The position numbers and the translations under genes are program-made. The notes under the pieces are model-generated. The model was not told the DNA's origin, did not search any database, and saw nothing but the letters and a program-made list of their open reading frames with translations. From Neocallimastix lanati (nom. inval.) (lineage: Eukaryota; Neocallimastigomycota; Neocallimastigomycetes; Neocallimastigales; Neocallimastigaceae): DNA of 64,000 nt. The DNA lies in NCBI GenBank assembly GCA_016946835.1, contig JACVTC010000139.1:151501-215500 (forward strand). The letters run 5' to 3'. Shown here one piece after another: positions 26,101-35,500 of this stretch (the stretch's first letter is position 1; each line of letters opens with the position of its first letter).

Positions 26101-27042
26101 ACTTGTGATAGGTGTCAACACTTTAGATCGCAATCTTTTAATAACCAAACAGAAGATATTGCTACTCAACCTGGTTTACCATTTACGAAAGTTGGCTTGG
26201 ATATAGTAGGTCCACTTCCTACTTCAAGAAAAGGAAATAAATATATAATAGTTTTAGTAGATTACTTAACAAAGTGGGTTGAAGCAGAACCAACCCAAAA
26301 TATTGATTCAGATGATGTAATAGAATTTTTATCCAAGATTTTTGCTCGATTCGGAATACCAGAAATATTAGTAACTGATAACGGTCCACAGTTCTGTTCT
26401 GATAAAACAAAAGCATTCTTAGACTTATATGGTGTTTATGTTAACTTCGTTGTTACTTATCATCCAGAATCTAATGGTCAAGTAGAAAATCGAAACAAAG
26501 AAATAGGCAAATACCTTAGATTACTTTGTAATAAAAATACATCAATATGGGATGAAATGCTACCTAGTGCTTTATGGGCCTTGCGTACTTGTAAAAATGA
26601 AACAACTAAATTTTCAAGTTTTGAATTGTTATATGGCCGACGTGACCTTCAGCCGTTTGAATTACAATTAAACTTAGATAAAAAGGAAAATTATGAAAGT
26701 GATGATGAATTTTTAATTAGAAGATTTACAAAACATTATAAATGGATCAAGGAAGCCATAAATAATATTCAAACAGCAAACAAAATCTGGGAAGATAGAA
26801 GAAAACAAGTAAAAAGACTTAAAGCTAATTATAAACCAGGAGATCTAGTATTAATTAAATATATTAATAGAAGAAAACTTGATCCATACTTCTTAGGTCC
26901 TATGAAAATTGTTAAAAAACAATTCAATACTGTAACGTTATGTGATCCATTAACAAACGAAATTGCTGAAAGAAATGTCCACTTAAAGAATATTATACCT
27001 TATAGACTATGCGAAATTGAGACTTCAAGGGACGAAGTCTGA
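23131..27042 (+). CDS. Pol of E1 (protease-RT-RNase H-integrase)
   Basis: About 1303 residues made as a Gag-Pol fusion by -1 frameshifting; no ATG is needed. Order: Lys/Glu-rich lead with VIAQPSINKAKR; the YDICKDISTRFANITLPQLL block; retropepsin DTGAS (Asp codon at 23839); RT with SSPVILVPKKNKQWRICIDF, TTIDLFSGFHQIPM and the catalytic YIDD (25009-25020); RNase H (IIRTDASFDGIGG); integrase HHCC (HKVGHEG with CDRCQ), core GLDIVGPLP / TDNGPQF / PESNGQVENRNKEIG; and a C-terminal GDLVLIKYINRRKLDPYFLGP module. No chromodomain is present. The coding sequence is intact, so E1 may be functional. Confidence 0.93.
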   Translation, partial: FKLLNGRRETPSNQTNDEIVATAVRRKGKQVFEKPYSRDKRKQNENKVNDNISNSNNIIQEDNEDIEIETNEINTISNTPINETERLEEIDVSVIAQPSINKAKRNSKKQKEKEILESTKNLEVSSNKESRVKLPSVELEEKKVKTNNPNKQITIMEGQSKYDICKDISTRFANITLPQLLDVSPKLRADIVKALKLKTTETIKETPEEVVLSAIRREDVATVECLINGVQGIAFLDTGASINIITRQFLNKLGDVKPIGFVKNNIVQLLSKENVNTEIYLLKVQLGDLAIHDIFRVIDNHQNLFDVLISYKTLKENNLFINPINNNLCIMKENNKWMCVKNLCKEEKGNVISDDEDAESIIIYDKTNSDINNNSYLYCFVNEIDNINNNLTITQNKIEDSKTITKEVDIINENGVFEKDQLLQNILKGIPKKLRNEVKKLFDEYNTILATKIDELKPTKLLPHSIQLEPNAKPIKQRCYRLSKVQALALKKELEKLIKNKLIEPSHSPWSSPVILVPKKNKQWRICIDFRKLNNLTIKDAYSLPLIDEILFSIGKKVKVFTTIDLFSGFHQIPMNKEDIPKTSFATMYGNYQFLVMPFGLCNAPGTFQREMNRIFFPLIGVCMFVYIDDLVIFSPSFEQHIIDIKKVFDIIKENGLKINLEKCHFFKIKVELLGHTLSINGISPIQAKVQVILEWIPPKNVTQLQSFLGAVGYYRKFILNFANIAKPLFKLVKKGVKFVWGKEQEESFNELKLKLASAPILVMPDFEKQFIIRTDASFDGIGGVLLQKDENGIEKPIHFVSRSLKPAEKNYSITDLEGTAATYCVQKFKSYISGNKNETLLFTDHKPLVGLFKNKETNNSRQTRWVLLLSMLKVKVLYEPGKKNVIADALSRLSTKENTILTTVTEEINENNPYNLLTKFKDKFTIINNEEYYKDHGKLRKVIKNQNEKIDLILKAHKVGHEGVFKTYNRLKRDYYWINMILDVKYIVRTCDRCQHFRSQSFNNQTEDIATQPGLPFTKVGLDIVGPLPTSRKGNKYIIVLVDYLTKWVEAEPTQNIDSDDVIEFLSKIFARFGIPEILVTDNGPQFCSDKTKAFLDLYGVYVNFVVTYHPESNGQVENRNKEIGKYLRLLCNKNTSIWDEMLPSALWALRTCKNETTKFSSFELLYGRRDLQPFELQLNLDKKENYESDDEFLIRRFTKHYKWIKEAINNIQTANKIWEDRRKQVKRLKANYKPGDLVLIKYINRRKLDPYFLGPMKIVKKQFNTVTLCDPLTNEIAERNVHLKNIIPYRLCEIETSRDEV

Positions 27043-27047
27043 ACTTA

Positions 27048-27059
27048 GGGGTGGCATCA
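27048..27059 (+). other. Polypurine-like tract of E1
   Basis: AGGGGTGGCATCA immediately before the 3' LTR. A GGGG(G)GCATC core also precedes the 3' LTRs of E2, E3 and E4. Confidence 0.65.
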
Positions 27060-27907
27060 TGTTACGGTACAATTAAATAAAGAAAAATTAAACTATTTAA
27101 AGAAAATATTAAAGTAAAAAATATCATTAACAATTATAAATAAATAATAAAAAATTGAATATTAAAATATTAGTTATAGAATATTATAAAGTTAAATAAA
27201 AATAATTAGATGTATTAAAAAATCATGTATTAATTATATTATTTAATATTGTAAAATTTTTATATAATATTTTAATAATTTAGAAAATTTAAGCTTATTA
27301 TATTTTTATTACTATATTTTTATTATTAAATTTTTATTATTAAATTTTTATTATTAATTTTTTTTATTTTTATTTTTAATCCAATCAAATAAATATTTTA
27401 TTAGTATAAAAAAGAACAAAGTAACACAATACTTTTGTTCTCTCCCTTTTTTTCTTACGACTTTATTATTATATTATTTTTTTTAATATTTTCTAAAAGT
27501 TAAATAATAAATTAAATAGTTTAAAATAAATTAAAATTTATTAAATAGTTTTTCTAAATTTAATGTTTTAAAAGTGTTTAATTAATAGTTTTTTGTGTTT
27601 AGTGTATAATATTAAGATAAGTATAGTATAAAATTAGTTTAGTAATAGATTAGTTGTATTAAACATTTTTATAGAAATAGTAATAGATTTAGAGAAATTG
27701 TTTAGTTTAGATTAGAATAGTTTAGATTAAGATATTAGTTTAAGTTATTTTAACTTAGTTTAGATTCTTTTAGATTAGGATAGTTTAGACTAAAATTAGA
27801 GTAGTTTATTAATTAATTTAGGTTTAGAATTAGAGAATAATATTTTAAATTTTTCCTTATTATTAGAATATATTATTTTATTAATAAAATCTTCAGATCT
27901 TGTACCA
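27060..27907 (+). repeat. 3' LTR of E1
   Basis: 848 bp, apparently identical to 20406-21253, followed by AACTC and the E2 LTR. Confidence 0.93.
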
Positions 27908-27912
27908 AACTC

Positions 27913-28439
27913 TGATAAAGAATAGAATAATAATGATATTTTTAATTAAATTTTTAATAATTTATTATATAAAAATATATTATTATATTCTTTACTATTA
28001 ATAATTTTCTTATATTCTATATTAATAATTTTTATATTAATTATATTTTATTATTTTAAATATTAAATTTATGTAATTAATTAATTTATATGATTGGTTT
28101 TAATAATGTAATTAAATAATATAAAATATGTATTATCCATATTATTTTATGAAGGGGGCCTTTCTGAGAAAAGAAATAGTAGAAATAGTAGTGATAATGA
28201 AATAGGAATAAGAATTGAAAGGTTTCCCATATTGTTATAATAATAAATATTAATATTAATAAAGTTATTTTTAACAATAAAATAATTATATAATTTATAA
28301 ATAATAAATATTTTTAATAATAGTTCTTTAAATAAAATTTATAATGTGTAATGATAAATTCTTTTAGTGTAATTTAGTAGTTATTTAATTTATCTATTTA
28401 TTTAATGTTCACACTCCTTTTCTAATATGAACCTCAACA
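27913..28439 (+). repeat. 5' LTR of E2
   Basis: 527 bp, TGATAAAG to CCTCAACA. The 63-codon antisense frame found in both copies is an LTR artefact, not a gene. Confidence 0.92.
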
Positions 28440-28446
28440 TAAAAAT

Positions 28447-28464
28447 TGGTGGAGATATCGGGGA
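28447..28464 (+). other. Primer-binding site of E2
   Basis: TGGTGGAGATATCGGGGA, identical in E3 and E4. It would pair with a tRNA ending in TATCTCC plus discriminator A and CCA; the isotype is not assigned. Confidence 0.75.
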
Positions 28465-28681
28465 GTGTGAAAACATTGATGAATAGATAAGAAAAATAAT
28501 AGAATATAATATAATATAAAATTAAATGATCATAATAATAATACAAAGAAATTATAAATTTAATTATAAAATTTTAGTAATAATTTAAGTAAAAAATAAT
28601 ATATATAAATTTAAAATTGAATTGTTAAAAATTGAATTATTTTAAAATGAATTCAATTTAATAATTATATTTTTTTTTTTA

Positions 28682-28908
28682 GTTAGGTGGTCGAAGAGTA
28701 TTTCGAGCCTAACAAATAAATTTTTAATTTTTAAATAAAATCCTTAGGTGGTCAGCCAGAGAGTGCTGAGCCTGAAGGTAAGTATAATAATTTTTTTTTA
28801 ATCCTTAAGTGTCGGACAGAGAGTACCGAACTTGAAGGAATAAATATATAAAAATTATTTAAAAACTTTCTTGGGTGTCGAAAAAGGATTTTCGAACTTG
28901 AAGAAAGT
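28682..28908 (+). ncRNA. Four tandem bulged hairpins in the E2 leader
   Basis: Each hairpin has an outer stem, a TG(G) bulge on the 5' side, an inner stem starting TC and ending GA, and a purine-rich loop. Outer/inner pairs: GTTAGG/CCTAAC with TCGAA/TTCGA; CCTT+AGG/CCT+AAGG with TCAGC/GCTGA; CCTTAAG/CTTGAAGG with TCGG/CCGA; AACTTTCTT/AAGAAAGTT with TCGAAAA/TTTTCGA. Bases differ but pairing is kept, which supports RNA structure. The E4 leader has the same motif as a 40-bp tandem repeat. Binding by Gag during packaging is a guess. Confidence 0.65.
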
Positions 28909-29259
28909 TAACAATATATTGGTTTACTGCGGTAGTTCCAATATAATAAACATTGAATAATTTTAAAATTTTAATTTAAAATAATTTATATTTAGTTTAT
29001 AATATAAAATTAATACTTAAAATATTACAAATTTTGAAGAAATTATAGAAAAAAAAAAAAAAATAATAATTTACAATATATTTTTAAGAAATAATAATAT
29101 TTATTATATTATTTAGTGTTTATATAATTACATTAATTGAAAATTTATTAGAACATAATAAATTTTATATTTTTTTTTTATGATCAATAATTAGAATTCC
29201 AATTGAGGAATTTAATAAATTATATAATTACATTAAGCATTTTAAGAATTAAACAAAAT

Positions 29260-29409
29260 ATGAGAAGAAAAGTAGAAGAAGAAGTAGAAGAAGAAGAAGA
29301 AGAAGAAGAAGAAGAAGAAGAAGAAGAAGAAGAAAAAGAAGTTTCAAAGTTCATTGTTGAAGTAACACGCGAAGATATAGAATCTAACGAAGAATATAAC
29401 AAGAATTGA
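29260..29409 (+). CDS. Short acidic ORF in E2
   Basis: 49 codons: a Met-Arg-Arg-Lys start, a (GAA)n-encoded poly-Glu run, then VSKFIVEVTREDIESNEEY. No family is recognised. It may be a relic of a coding region lost from the element, or noise around the GAA microsatellite (29275-29341). Confidence 0.3.
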   Translation: MRRKVEEEVEEEEEEEEEEEEEEEEKEVSKFIVEVTREDIESNEEYNKN

Positions 29410-29422
29410 AAGAAAGAATATG

Positions 29423-29424
29423 AC

Positions 29425-29457
<33 letters not shown>

Positions 29458-29647
29458 TTTTGGTACAATCCAAGTTGATCCTGAAATTTTTGGAACTTTT
29501 AAAAATTATTATGAAAAATTTTTAATATATGGTAATATATAAATTAAATTATTTAATTTAAATATTTCAATTAATACATATATTAAAATATATTTTAAAA
29601 TATACAAAAATTTTTAAATTTAAGAAATAATGATAATATTATATATA

Positions 29648-29683
<36 letters not shown>

Positions 29684-29707
29684 ATATTTTTATTTAGTTA
29701 TATAGTT

Positions 29708-29747
<40 letters not shown>
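29423..29747 (+). repeat. Poly(A) runs in the E2 3' region
   Basis: Three long A runs (about 29425-29453, 29652-29681 and 29711-29747) separated by AT-rich sequence. No gene is seen. Run lengths are uncertain in any assembly. Confidence 0.8.
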
Positions 29748-29749
<2 letters not shown>

Positions 29750-29805
29750 TATTTAGTTAATAATATAAGAAAATTTGCCTTTGCTATAGTATAGCAAAAG
29801 TTTTA

Positions 29806-29817
29806 GCGGGGGCATCA
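29806..29817 (+). other. Polypurine-like tract of E2
   Basis: AGCGGGGGCATCA before the 3' LTR, as in E3. A near-perfect palindrome (29780-29798, arms TTTGCTATA / TATAGCAAA) lies just upstream. Confidence 0.65.
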
Positions 29818-30344
29818 TGATAAAGAATAGAATAATAATGATATTTTTAATTAAATTTTTAATAATTTATTATATAAAAATATATTATTATATTCTTTAC
29901 TATTAATAATTTTCTTATATTCTATATTAATAATTTTTATATTAATTATATTTTATTATTTTAAATATTAAATTTATGTAATTAATTAATTTATATGATT
30001 GGTTTTAATAATGTAATTAAATAATATAAAATATGTATTATCCATATTATTTTATGAAGGGGGCCTTTCTGAGAAAAGAAATAGTAGAAATAGTAGTGAT
30101 AATGAAATAGGAATAAGAATTGAAAGGTTTCCCATATTGTTATAATAATAAATATTAATATTAATAAAGTTATTTTTAACAATAAAATAATTATATAATT
30201 TATAAATAATAAATATTTTTAATAATAGTTCTTTAAATAAAATTTATAATGTGTAATGATAAATTCTTTTAGTGTAATTTAGTAGTTATTTAATTTATCT
30301 ATTTATTTAATGTTCACACTCCTTTTCTAATATGAACCTCAACA
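29818..30344 (+). repeat. 3' LTR of E2
   Basis: 527 bp, apparently identical to 27913-28439; followed by ACTC and the E3 LTR. Confidence 0.92.
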
Positions 30345-30348
30345 ACTC

Positions 30349-31136
30349 AAATACAGAATGAACAAATAATACTAATTGTGCTAGAATAATATAAATTATT
30401 CTAACCTTATAGATTATTCTATTCTATATAATTGGAACTTTCCAATATTCTTCAAATATTACTAAATAGAAATCTTAAGTTAATAAATCACTAATTAACT
30501 TATAATTCCTTTTTGAATTATCGATCCGATTCCATTATAATGTATTAAAAATCTTTAGCCAAGAATATTGTCCTTGCCCACTTAATATATTAATATTATA
30601 TTTCTTTTGTATTATGTTATATTGAAAATAATCAAATCTATTTAATTAGTTATTAAAATTTTCGTTATCAATTTAAATTTATTTTTAATTACTAAATTTA
30701 ACTAAACCACAATAAAATATTCTATATAATCTCTTTATTTTTATTTTATATATATTAGTATTAAACTATTATTAAATAATTAATAATTTAATAATATATA
30801 ACTACTATTTATAACAATAATATTATTAACTAAAATAATAATTCAATTTCAATTTAAATGTTTTATTTATAAAAATAATTAGTAATTAGTTTATTAAAAA
30901 AATAGTTAGGCTTTACAAATTTTAATTTGATAAAAAAATATAAATACATGTAATTTTAGTGAAATAAAATATAATCAATAACTTTCTTTTTATTAAATAA
31001 ATAATTATATTATTTTTTTTTCTTTTATAAATTTAAATAAATAAATATTGATTTTAAAACAAATTATTTTTTTTATTGTAATTTTATTATTTGTGTTAAT
31101 TATTATTATATTCCTAAAATTATATGAACCATACCA
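30349..31136 (+). repeat. 5' LTR of E3
   Basis: 788 bp ending ACCATACCA. It has the TATA-like core ATATAAATACATGTAATTTTA at about 30939-30959. Confidence 0.9.
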
Positions 31137-31144
31137 TGAAAAAT

Positions 31145-31162
31145 TGGTGGAGATATCGGGGA
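31145..31162 (+). other. Primer-binding site of E3
   Basis: TGGTGGAGATATCGGGGA, 8 nt after the LTR end, same as E2 and E4. Confidence 0.75.
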
Positions 31163-31320
31163 ATATAATAATAAATTAATACATTAGGGATAAAATTATA
31201 ATATTAATAAATAATTTTTCTAATAAAACAAATAATTTTTTTAAAAAACAATTTTTATATTTTTAACTAATTATTATTAATTGTTAAAAATATTAATTAA
31301 TATTAAATTAAACTAATATT

Positions 31321-31484
31321 CGTGCATAGATTTCCGGGTTAAGTTTATCCTACATAGTAATTGGGCTAGTAGGCTCTGGACTGCTATTTTTTATATTGAA
31401 AATAGTAACCGTGGCACACGCGTGGCATGACACCTTTCAAGAGGTAAGCTGCACGTCAGACAGTGTGTACTATCAGATTGCACG
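31321..31484 (+). ncRNA. Structured leader RNA domain of E3
   Basis: 164 nt closed by CGTGCA (31321-31326) and TGCACG (31479-31484). Inside, GGTTA (31337-31341) pairs with TAACC (31406-31410), and CTATTTT (31384-31390) pairs with AAAATAG (31399-31405) around the loop TTATATTG. The E4 leader has the same domain with compensatory changes in all three helices. The strongly conserved unpaired tracts include GTTTATCCTACATAGTAATT and TGGCACACGCGTGGCATGAC. Packaging or translation control is likely; which one is unknown. Confidence 0.75.
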
Positions 31485-31643
31485 ATTATTATAATTTAAT
31501 AAATGATTAATAATAATAAATAATTAATAATTTTATTAGTTAAAAGATTTTTTTTTTTTTTAATTTTTTTTTTATTTTTACTTTTTATAACAATTTATAC
31601 ATTACGAGGTTTAGCATTCTATAGATACAATAAATTTTATTTA

Positions 31644-32561
31644 ATGAGAACATCCAGTCCTTCCAGTACTCCAACAGAGAGTACTCCAGAAAGTAAGCTT
31701 AGCTTCCGAGAATTAAAGAAAGAATTAAAAGATTTTGAAAAGCTTACTAAACAAAACCTAGACATCAACTCCTGGGCAAATGAGTTAAAGGCATGGATAA
31801 AATACTAACATATCAAGGATCCTGAAACTATTTTTACTGCTTGTATGTTAACGGCTTCTGGAGAACCAAGAGAAATTATCCAAGAACTAGAAGATGGAAA
31901 TGACCTTACTGAAGATGAAGATTCTGATTTCGATAGCGATAGTGAAGGAGAAGATGATGAAGAAAGTGAATCTACTAGCACCTACCCAAGCCTTGATGAA
32001 ATCATAAATCATCTGAAGACTTTCTATGGACTTAAAGAAGATCAAACCAATTTGTTACGAGAATTACGTTCCATGAAAATAAAGAAGAACGAGAAAGTTA
32101 AAGATTTTAATGTCCGTTATAGATCTTTGTACCATAAATTGGATAAAAAGAGAAGAAGAAAAATTAGTGTTTTAGATTATGCAGATTCCTTAACCAATAA
32201 TCCTGACGCATGGAGAAAGGTTATGCTTAAAGACAATATTTCTATTACCAAAGCATTCGCTATAGCTGAAAAAGTTGATCGTTTATCTATTAAAAATAGT
32301 ACTGAATATTATGATAAGACTCGTTACAATCTCCTTAACTCTAAAAGTAATTTTAATAAGAACATTTCAAATGATTTTAACAAACCAAAAACCCACAAAA
32401 ATGTATCTATAGAAAATCTCACTAACAAGATGAAAGAAATGAAAATTAGTATTTGCTGGTTTTGTAGCAATGAAGGACATACCAAACGAAACTGTCCTAA
32501 ATTAAATTCTATATTGGAAAATAACCGCAAGAAGTTTTATGAAAATTATTTAAACCACTAA
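31644..32561 (+). pseudogene. Gag of E3, one nonsense codon
   Basis: 305-residue Gag frame from ATG 31644, interrupted at codon 55 by TAA (31806-31808), where the E4 homologue has Gln (WIKIQGITDPETIF); the change fits CAA to TAA. Downstream it is open: an acidic tract (Asp/Glu/Ser, residues ~92-115), the capsid block LLRELRSMKIKKNEKVKDFNVRYRSL, and the knuckle CWFCSNEGHTKRNC. Translation from ATG 31845 would give a truncated Gag lacking the N-terminal capsid region. The element may therefore rely on Gag from a sister copy. Confidence 0.88.
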
Positions 32562-32581
32562 AAGGGAGTAGAAGCACTCCC
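32549..32581 (+). promoter_or_regulatory. -1 ribosomal frameshift signal of E3
   Basis: T TTA AAC at 32549-32555, an 8-nt spacer with the gag stop at 32559-32561, stem GGGAG (32564-32568) / CTCCC (32577-32581), and an 8-nt loop. Confidence 0.85.
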
Positions 32582-35500
32582 ATCGTCAAAAAAATTGCTT
32601 CAGTATGCCATCGTCCCAAAACAGTTGACTTAAAAGAAGATGATGATTATGAAGAAATTGCTGATTTCCAAGAAGGTACTACTACGGATTATTACGAAGA
32701 TTTTGATGATGAGTCGGATGGTTCCAAAGAATTGGATTACTTAGTAAACGTTATAAAGAGAAAGGCAAATCCTAAAGATGAAGAGACTAGTAACCAAAGA
32801 GAAAAGAGGGTTCACCGTAGTCTAAGAGATGATCCTAAGCCAATAGTTACTCCAGGTTTACGAAAACAAAAAGAAAATCAATTAAGGGGAACATCGCGAC
32901 CAGTCAAAAAGCCAACAACTCAATTACATCCTTCGATTATGGCTCAACCCAGAATAGAGAAAGAAAAGAGGATTGAGAAAGAGCTAAGAGATAAGGAAAG
33001 AGCTAGTACTAGTACTTCTGTGGAAAATAATAAAAATAGTATTGTTAATATTATTAATGAAGAAACTTCTCAGGAAGGAAATAATTCTAAACAAACTTTA
33101 AATAAATTAATTCAAGAAAAATCATCAGAAAAGTCAACTGAAATTATGCCAACTAGAATTCCAAGAAGAATACAAATGCAAACTGATTGTGATAGTTATG
33201 ACGTGATCAAAGATTTAAACTCCAGTAATTGCAATATTACATTTGGACAATTATTGGATGTTGCTCCAAAGATACGGTCTCAAGTATCACAAGGACTTAA
33301 ATTAGAAAAGAATAATACTAAAATTTCAGGTGCAGTGGATAATATGTGTGCTACTACAATAATAACGAACAATATAGATCATACATATAAAAGTAAACAT
33401 CATGAACCACAAGAAGATGATATTGCTATGGTTGATGTAATAGTAGATGGAGTTCGTGGTAAGGCTTTAATAGATTCATGTAGCAACTTAAGTATTATCA
33501 CAAAGCAATTTTTAGATAAATTACCTTATCAGTATGAACCTATAGGAGTTAGTGCAGGACGAATACGTTTAGCAACGATGAATGATGATTACTCAGAAGA
33601 TGTGTTAATCAAAGTTCCCGTAAAAATTAATGAACTAGAACTACTTGTTACGTGTAGAATTATAGACAAGGAAGATCCATTCTATGATATATTAATCAAC
33701 CTCACAACTCAAATTGATAATCAGTTATTTATACATCCAATTAGATATAGTCTTTGTCGATTTAATGATCAAGGTTTAATTGAAGAAATTGCACCTATTA
33801 ATAATGAATATGATGACGAAGAAAAATTATTATGTGTAATCAAAGCATTGAATCACCAAGAAGCTAAGCAACAATTGAAAACGATTGAAGGATTACCACC
33901 CATAAAATATATATATGACACAGTTTTTCAAAGTACAATTAATTCAAATTATAGAGAAGCTATTACTAAATTACTTGAAGAATATATTGATATAATTGCA
34001 ACTTCTTCTGAAGAATTAACACCTTCAGATTTATCACCACACAAAATTATTCTTAAGGAAGGAGTTAAACCTATTAAACAAAAATTTTATCGACTTAGTA
34101 AATTAAAAACAGATATCTTAAAAGAAGAATTAACCAAACTCATATATAAACGATTAATTGAACCTTCATGTTCAGAATGGTCATCACCAGTAGTACTTGT
34201 GCCTAAAAAGAACGGTAAATGGCGCCTGTGTATTGACTATAGGAAAGTAAATGAAGCAACTAAGAAGGATTCTTATTCTTTACCAAATATTGAGGAAATT
34301 TTTGATAGCTTAGATGGAGCAAAAAACTTCTCAACATTAGATCTTTATTCCGGTTATCATCAAATATTAATGGATGATGATAGTGTTGAAATCACTACCT
34401 TTACAACTAAGTTCGGAAACTACCAATTCAAGGTAATGCCCTTCGGTTTAACAGGTGCTCCAGCTACATTCCAAAGAGAAATGAACCGTATACTATTTCC
34501 CTTAATAGGAAAATGCGTCTATAACTTTATAGATGATATTTTAATCTACTCAAGAACTGAAGAAGAACACCTAGAACATCTTAAACAAGTCTTAGAAATA
34601 TTCAAGGAACATAAGTTAAAAATCAATATCGAAAAGTGTTCTTTCATGCAAACTGAAGTAGAAGTACTTGGACATAAAGTATCCTCAGAAGGTTTAAGTC
34701 CATTGGAAAACAAAGTTGAAGCTATTAAAGAATGGAAGGCTCCCTCTAACATTCATGAACTTCGATCATTTTTAGGAGCCATTGGATATTATAGAAATTT
34801 TATTAAGGACTTTGCAAAAGTTACTGCTCCTCTCTGCACTCTATTAAGAAAAGGTATTAAGTTTGAATGGAAAAAGGAACAAGAAGAAAGTTTTAAAATT
34901 CTTAAGGAAAGATTAATCAATGCCCCAATATTAAGATTTCCTAGATTTGATAGAGAATTTATTATAAGAACAGATGCTTCCTATGATGGAATAGGCGGTG
35001 TGCTTTTACAAAAGGATGATGAAACTGGAAAGGAGCATCCGGTTCATTATATTAGTAGAAGTTTATCTAAATCGGAAAAGAATTATGGAATTACGGATCT
35101 AGAAGGTGCTGCTCTAATTTACTGTATTAATAAATTAAAATCTTATATTATGGGAAATCCTAAGCAAACTATAGTATATACAGATCATAGACCATTAATC
35201 GGATTACTTAAAAGTAAGGAACCACAAAATTCTCGTCATACTAGATGGTGTTTGACTGTCAGTATGTTAGGAATTGATTTACGATATGAAACTGGAAAGA
35301 ATAATGTTGTCGCAGATGCTTTATCAAGAATGAAAAATGAAAAAGAAAAAGTTGTCTTAACAACACAAATTATCAAGGAACAAGATGAAAACCTGCTTTC
35401 AAGAACCATTAAGGAATTTATTGAAGAAAAATTTACGACAATTGATGGTGTGGACTACTTTGTTGATGGCAATAATTATAGAAAATTAGTTACAGATACA

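Larger units (their letters stand above)
20406..27907 (+). mobile_element. Ty3/Gypsy retrotransposon E1, apparently intact
   Basis: 7.5 kb element with 848-bp LTRs of equal length that look identical by eye, a PBS, a gag ORF, a -1 frameshift signal, a complete pol and a 3' polypurine-like tract. Its 4-bp target duplication is AACT (20402-20405 and 27908-27911). It is the youngest-looking member of the stack and lies closest to the tRNA-like gene. No inactivating change was seen. Confidence 0.93.
27913..30344 (+). mobile_element. Non-autonomous LTR retroelement E2
   Basis: 2.4 kb, with 527-bp LTRs that look identical (27913-28439, 29818-30344), a PBS and a polypurine-like tract, but no gag, protease, RT or integrase. 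Its internal region of 1.38 kb holds tandem RNA hairpins and one short acidic ORF. The PBS (TGGTGGAGATATCGGGGA) and the AGCGGGGGCATC tract match those of E3, so it is probably mobilised in trans by that family. The target duplication is ACTC. Confidence 0.88.

Noticed and set aside
28086-30182. Identical 63-codon antisense ORFs in both E2 LTRs
   Set aside because: Identity follows from LTR duplication; composition is low-complexity and there is no homologue in other LTRs.
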